Source of the DNA: Lachnospiraceae bacterium
Lineage (GTDB): Bacteria; Bacillota; Clostridia; Lachnospirales; Lachnospiraceae
Direction of reading: 5' to 3'
Assembly (NCBI GenBank): GCA_017513125.1
Contig: JAFWDI010000017.1
Span: 37,012 to 101,011, forward strand
DNA length: 64,000 bases
In this document: piece after piece, positions 60,935-64,000 of the stretch
How the letters are laid out: every line of letters begins with the position of its first letter
Position numbering within the stretch: the stretch's first letter is position 1
Program-made: the position numbers and the translations under genes
Notes under the pieces: generated by a model
Seen by the model: the letters and a program-made list of their open reading frames with translations, nothing else
What the model was told of the DNA's origin: nothing
The model's database searches: none

Positions 60935-61582
60935 ATGTTTTGTGTCAAATGCGGACAGAGACTCGCCGACAGCGCGCGGTTCTGCCCCTCCTGCGGGGAA
61001 CCTGTGGCCGCGCCGGGCGCGGGAAATGAGGCTCCGCGGGAAGATGTTGGTTACGATTACGGTTACGGCGGACCCGCATACGAAGAGGAGCCTGTCGAAG
61101 AGGCCCCCGGGGCAGGTTCGGGCTGGCGTCCGGTCGGCGGCGCGGATTCGGGGCGCGGCACATATGACCGGAACGACGCCGCGATGAACGAACGTCTGCG
61201 GAGAGACCGCGAGGCCCGTGAGGCGAATGCGCCCAAGGGCATGCCCACGGCGTCGATCGTGCTGGGCATCATCTCGCTGGTGCTGGTCTGGGTGCCCGGC
61301 ATCCCGTTCATTCTCGGGCTGATCGGCCTGATTCTGGGTCTGGTGGGGCGCGCGCGCGGCGAGCGCTTCCGCTCGACGGCGGGGATCACCCTCTCGCTGC
61401 TGGGCATGGTCTTCAGCGTGGTCTTCACCGTGCTGGAGGTCATGGCGGTCCTCGGCGTCCTGCGCAGCGGATCGTTTCCGGGCATGTCCGGTTTCGGGAT
61501 CGATCTGCCCATCGGAAAGAACTTCCGGGTCACCGCTGACATTCCCGATGTGATCCGCAGACTGCTGCAGGATCTGATCTGA
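60935..61582 (+). CDS. Zinc-ribbon membrane protein (DUF4190-like)
   Basis: A 215-residue protein. An N-terminal zinc ribbon (CVKCGQRLADSARFCPSCGE, two CxxC) is followed by a disordered Gly/Tyr/Glu-rich stretch, then two to three hydrophobic helices (ASIVLGIISLVLVWV, FILGLIGLILGLV, TLSLLGMVFSVVF) as in DUF4190. AAGGAGG precedes ATG 60935. It is close after the transporter. Function of the family is unknown. Confidence 0.85.
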   Translation: MFCVKCGQRLADSARFCPSCGEPVAAPGAGNEAPREDVGYDYGYGGPAYEEEPVEEAPGAGSGWRPVGGADSGRGTYDRNDAAMNERLRRDREAREANAPKGMPTASIVLGIISLVLVWVPGIPFILGLIGLILGLVGRARGERFRSTAGITLSLLGMVFSVVFTVLEVMAVLGVLRSGSFPGMSGFGIDLPIGKNFRVTADIPDVIRRLLQDLI

Positions 61583-61625
61583 CCGTGATGCGAACAGGAT
61601 CCGGCTTTGACGGAGGTATTAACAT

Positions 61626-62486
61626 ATGAATGCTGTTATTATCGGCGGCGGTCCGGCGGGCGTGTCGGCTGCCCTGTATCTGGTCCGCGCGGGGATCGAC
61701 ACGACGATCTTTACGATGGGGCCCGGCGCACTCGCGAAGGCGCATAAGATCGAGAATTACTACGGCTTTCCGGAGGGCATCGGAGGGCAGGAGCTGTACG
61801 AGGCGGGCATTGCCCAGGCGAAGAGCCTCGGTGTGAAGATCGTCGGGGAGGAGATCCTCGGCATCGCCTTCGAGGAGAAGCTCACCGCGCTTTCGAAGAC
61901 CGGCCGGTATCCCGCGGACGCTTTCGTGTTTGCGACCGGCGCGAGCCGGCTCGCGCCGCCCATCGAGGGCCTGAAGGAGTTCGAGGGGAAGGGCGTCAGC
62001 TACTGCGCGACCTGCGACGGGTATTTTTACCGCGGGCGGAAGATCGCGGTCATCGGCTATACGGAGTACGCGATGAGCGAACTCACGGAGCTGATGCATC
62101 TGGCGGCCGAATCCGTGCTGCTCACGAACGGACAGCTTCCGGAGGCGGAAGTGCCGGCGGGCGCGTTCCTGAACACGAAGAAGATCGCCCGGATCAGCGG
62201 CGAGGGCCGGAACATCGACACCGTGACGTTCGAAGACGGGACCGAGGAGAAGGTCGACGGGATCTTCGTGGCCTGGGGCAGCGCGGGGAGTGCTGCGCTC
62301 GCGAAGAAGATCGGCGCGGTGACGGACGGAAACAATATCGTGACGGACGAAGAGATGGCGACGAACGTTCCCGGCGTGTTTGCGGCCGGTGACTGCTGCG
62401 GCGGGCTGCTGCAGGTCGCGAAGGCGGTGCGCGACGGCGCGGTCGCGGGGACGAGCGCCGTGAAGTATCTGAGGTCGCTGTCATGA
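61626..62486 (+). CDS. Thioredoxin-reductase-like FAD/NAD(P) oxidoreductase
   Basis: A 286-residue flavoprotein. FAD-binding IIGGGPAGVSAALYL at the start; redox Cys pair CATCDG near residue 126, as in thioredoxin reductase; a second nucleotide-binding region is less typical (VIGYTEYAMS instead of GxGxxA). The C-terminal GVFAAGDCCGGLLQVAKAVRDGAVAG is the FAD-closing motif. It may reduce a thioredoxin or another disulfide or ferredoxin partner. It overlaps the RdgB gene by 4 bp. The changed second Rossmann motif makes NAD(P)H use uncertain. Confidence 0.85.
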   Translation: MNAVIIGGGPAGVSAALYLVRAGIDTTIFTMGPGALAKAHKIENYYGFPEGIGGQELYEAGIAQAKSLGVKIVGEEILGIAFEEKLTALSKTGRYPADAFVFATGASRLAPPIEGLKEFEGKGVSYCATCDGYFYRGRKIAVIGYTEYAMSELTELMHLAAESVLLTNGQLPEAEVPAGAFLNTKKIARISGEGRNIDTVTFEDGTEEKVDGIFVAWGSAGSAALAKKIGAVTDGNNIVTDEEMATNVPGVFAAGDCCGGLLQVAKAVRDGAVAGTSAVKYLRSLS

Positions 62487-63142
62487 GAATCCTATTTGCG
62501 ACGGAGAACCGGGGAAAGCTGCGCGAAGCGGAGCAGATCCTGGCGGACACCGGGCTGGAGGTCCTGCCGCTGTCTGCGGCAGGGGTGCGGTCCGATCCCG
62601 AGGAGAACGGAGAGACGTTCGAGGACAATGCACTGATCAAGGTCCGTGCGGCGCGGGCGGCGCTCGTGACGGCGGGCGGAACGGCCCCGGAGTCCGGAGA
62701 TCCGGCGGACGGCGACGTCATTCTGGCTGACGACAGCGGCCTGATGATCGACGCGTTCGACGGCGGTCCCGGCGTGCATTCGGCGCGCTGGATGGGGCAT
62801 GATACCTCCTATGACGTGAAAAACGCGAAGGTGCTGGAGCTCCTGGCCGGAAAGACCGGCGCGGAGCGCGCGGCACGCTATGTATGCGCGATCGCCGCGT
62901 CATTGCCCGACGGGCGGGAATTCGTGACGGCCGCGCCGATGGAAGGCGTGATCGCGGAGACCCCGGCGGGTACGGGCGGGTTCGGCTACGACCCGATCTT
63001 CCTGGTGGAGGAGTACGGAAAGACCGCGGCGGAACTCACCCCGGACGAGAAAAACGCGGTCAGCCACCGCGGGAAAGCGCTCCGGCAGATGCGGGAGATC
63101 CTTGGAGAGGCGCTCGGCGGTGCGGATCGAAACGGAATATGA
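62483..63142 (+). CDS. rdgB: XTP/dITP pyrophosphatase (RdgB/HAM1)
   Basis: A 219-residue Ham1 family nucleotide pyrophosphatase that cleans XTP, ITP and dITP from the nucleotide pool. FATENRGKLREAE (NxxK motif), GETFEDNALIKVRAA, DDSGLMIDAF and GGFGYDPIF (nucleotide-binding) are complete, and SHRGKALRQM ends the family motif. It starts by 4-bp overlap with the flavoprotein gene and ends at a terminator (63149). Confidence 0.95.
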   Translation: MRILFATENRGKLREAEQILADTGLEVLPLSAAGVRSDPEENGETFEDNALIKVRAARAALVTAGGTAPESGDPADGDVILADDSGLMIDAFDGGPGVHSARWMGHDTSYDVKNAKVLELLAGKTGAERAARYVCAIAASLPDGREFVTAAPMEGVIAETPAGTGGFGYDPIFLVEEYGKTAAELTPDEKNAVSHRGKALRQMREILGEALGGADRNGI

Positions 63143-63148
63143 TACGGA

Positions 63149-63176
63149 AAAATCGGCGCGAAACGGCGCCGATTTT
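63149..63176 (+). terminator. Terminator after rdgB
   Basis: Eleven-bp stem AAAATCGGCGC (63149-63159) / GCGCCGATTTT (63166-63176), T-run in the right arm. Confidence 0.85.
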
Positions 63177-63178
63177 CA

Positions 63179-63207
63179 TTGCCGTATATGGCCGAAAGAA
63201 TTAAAAT
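63179..63207 (+). promoter_or_regulatory. Promoter of the DUF1508 gene
   Basis: TTGCCG (63179-63184), 17 bp, TAAAAT (63202-63207). Confidence 0.6.
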
Positions 63208-63271
63208 GAAACCATAAGAGCGAACTTTCACATGCCAGGTGCGCATGTATATTAAAAGAGGAGGTATGAAG

Positions 63272-63649
63272 ATGGGAAAATTTGTGATCGGTGAGACCAA
63301 GTCCGGAGGATTGAAGTTTAACCTGAAGGCCGGTAACGGTCAGGTCATTGCCACCTCGCAGGTCTATAAGTCCGTGAATTCCTGCAAGAAAGGCATCAAC
63401 AGCGTGAAGGTAAATGCCCCGATCGCCCCGGTCGAGGATCAGACCGTCGAGGGTTATGCAGAACTGAAGAACCCGAAGTTCGAGGTGTATGCGGATAAGA
63501 AGGGCGAGTTCCGCTTCCGCCTGAAAGCGCGCAACGGCCAGATCGTCGCTGTCGGCGAGGGCTACACGGCGCTGAAGAGCTGCCTGAACGGCATCGAGAG
63601 CATCCGGAAGAACGCTCCGGACGCGGAGATCGTGAAGGAAGAGAAGTAA
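63272..63649 (+). CDS. DUF1508 (YegP-like) protein, two tandem repeats
   Basis: A 125-residue protein with two copies of the DUF1508 repeat: GLKFNLKAGNGQVIATSQVYKS near residue 12, and EFRFRLKARNGQIVAVGEGYTAL near 76, each followed by a short helix with a KGINSV/NGIESI motif. The family is small, cytoplasmic and of unknown function. ATG 63272 is the start because GAGGAGG lies 7 nt upstream; the two earlier Met codons sit on or against this site. Terminator 63672. Confidence 0.88.
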   Translation: MGKFVIGETKSGGLKFNLKAGNGQVIATSQVYKSVNSCKKGINSVKVNAPIAPVEDQTVEGYAELKNPKFEVYADKKGEFRFRLKARNGQIVAVGEGYTALKSCLNGIESIRKNAPDAEIVKEEK

Positions 63650-63671
63650 AAGAAGATACAGAGATGATCGA

Positions 63672-63699
63672 AGGGCTGCCGCGAACGGCAGCCCTTTTT
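63672..63699 (+). terminator. Terminator after the DUF1508 gene
   Basis: AGGGCTGCCG-CGAA-CGGCAGCCCT (63672-63695) then TTTTT. Confidence 0.95.
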
Positions 63700-63771
63700 G
63701 ATTCCTTTCGTTTTTCGGCCGATCCCGTTTTTCCGGTCAATGCCCCGGCCCGCCGGCAGGCGGCCGGCGCG

Positions 63772-64000
63772 TCAGTACCCGTACTTCGCCCACAGGCTCA
63801 TATAATCCGCGGGGAACGGTCCGTAGAGCATGACCTGGATGCCCAGCTCGCGGTAGACCTGGGTCGTCTCGTACATCGCGCGCACGGGGCAGCCCGACAG
63901 GAACATCGGCAGACCGGCGTTTCCGACGTCTGCGCAGAACGCGCGGAACGCGGCGGAGGCCGTGTTCAGTGTCGCGGAGTGATAGGGCCGCAGCAGGACG
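63772..64000 (-). CDS. Partial gene at window end, probable asparaginase-like C-terminus
   Basis: On the minus strand an open frame ends at TGA (63772-63774) and runs off the right edge, giving 75 residues. LRPYHSATLNTASAAFRAFC, LPMFLSGCPVRAMYETTQVYRELGIQVMLYG and a C-terminal ADYMSLWAKYGY resemble the C-terminal part of type I L-asparaginase-like proteins (YHSxTxNT, then Y-x-S/T region and LW near the end). I am not sure of the family; the visible part is too short for active-site checks. Confidence 0.4.
   Translation of the reverse strand, partial: VLLRPYHSATLNTASAAFRAFCADVGNAGLPMFLSGCPVRAMYETTQVYRELGIQVMLYGPFPADYMSLWAKYGY

Overview
The window looks like chromosome of an anaerobic, GC-rich (by eye about 60% G+C) member of the Clostridia that makes acetyl-CoA by the Wood-Ljungdahl (acetogenic) pathway. 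The evidence is a near-complete carbonyl branch (CO dehydrogenase, two acetyl-CoA synthases, corrinoid iron-sulfur protein, methyltransferase, maturation ATPases, corrinoid reactivator), a phosphotransacetylase tail at base 1, Gram-positive style promoters and strong AGGAGG ribosome sites. I cannot name the genus. No rRNA, tRNA, CRISPR array, transposase or phage gene is visible.

Layout. 1-6.0 kb: end of pta, two paralogous MATE transporters with matching promoter-plus-hairpin leaders, a YitT-type membrane protein behind a structured leader, and an acyltransferase. 6.0-12.2 kb: a small monooxygenase, an AMP-forming acyl-CoA ligase, a radical SAM protein, a third CooC-like ATPase and a 4Fe-4S protein. 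12.3-18.7 kb: a secreted or anchored glycerophosphodiesterase, two very small genes, a PARG-like hydrolase, an AAA ATPase, a DUF1638 protein and two dehydrogenases. 18.8-22.1 kb (minus): UDP-glucuronate decarboxylase and a GDPD-metallophosphoesterase fusion. 22.2-35.2 kb: YbhJ-type aconitase, trpS, a third MATE, a Ca2+ P-type ATPase (minus), a glycosyltransferase, a DUF815 ATPase, a cytidylate-kinase-like protein, and a TrpB2 gene behind a leader peptide with three tandem Trp codons and a terminator.

35.4-53.6 kb is the one-carbon core. A minus-strand three-part corrinoid methyltransferase set (UroD-type methyltransferase, corrinoid protein, MeTr) probably moves methyl groups from O-methyl or similar substrates to tetrahydrofolate. 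It diverges from a plus-strand operon acsA(cooS)-cooC-acsB1-His-rich protein-cooT-small ORF, which joins CO dehydrogenase and an acetyl-CoA synthase with their nickel-handling helpers. Facing it is a minus-strand operon cooC2/acsF-acsD-acsC::acsE-acsB2-acsV-DUF3786. Its most unusual member is a single 748-residue protein that joins the large corrinoid iron-sulfur subunit to the methyltetrahydrofolate methyltransferase. The window thus holds two acetyl-CoA synthases, two CooC ATPases next to them (a third is distant) and two methyltransferases.

53.7-64 kb: ilvD, an envelope-sensing set (DUF5711 membrane protein, histidine kinase with almost no external loop, response regulator), an acetyltransferase, an SDF-type symporter with an extra N-terminal domain, a zinc-ribbon membrane protein, a thioredoxin-reductase-like flavoprotein, an RdgB pyrophosphatase, a DUF1508 protein, and the C-terminal end of a probable asparaginase-like gene. 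A recurring theme is 5' leaders holding terminator-like hairpins (both MATE genes, YitT, GDPD, trpB2), so premature termination may be a common control here.
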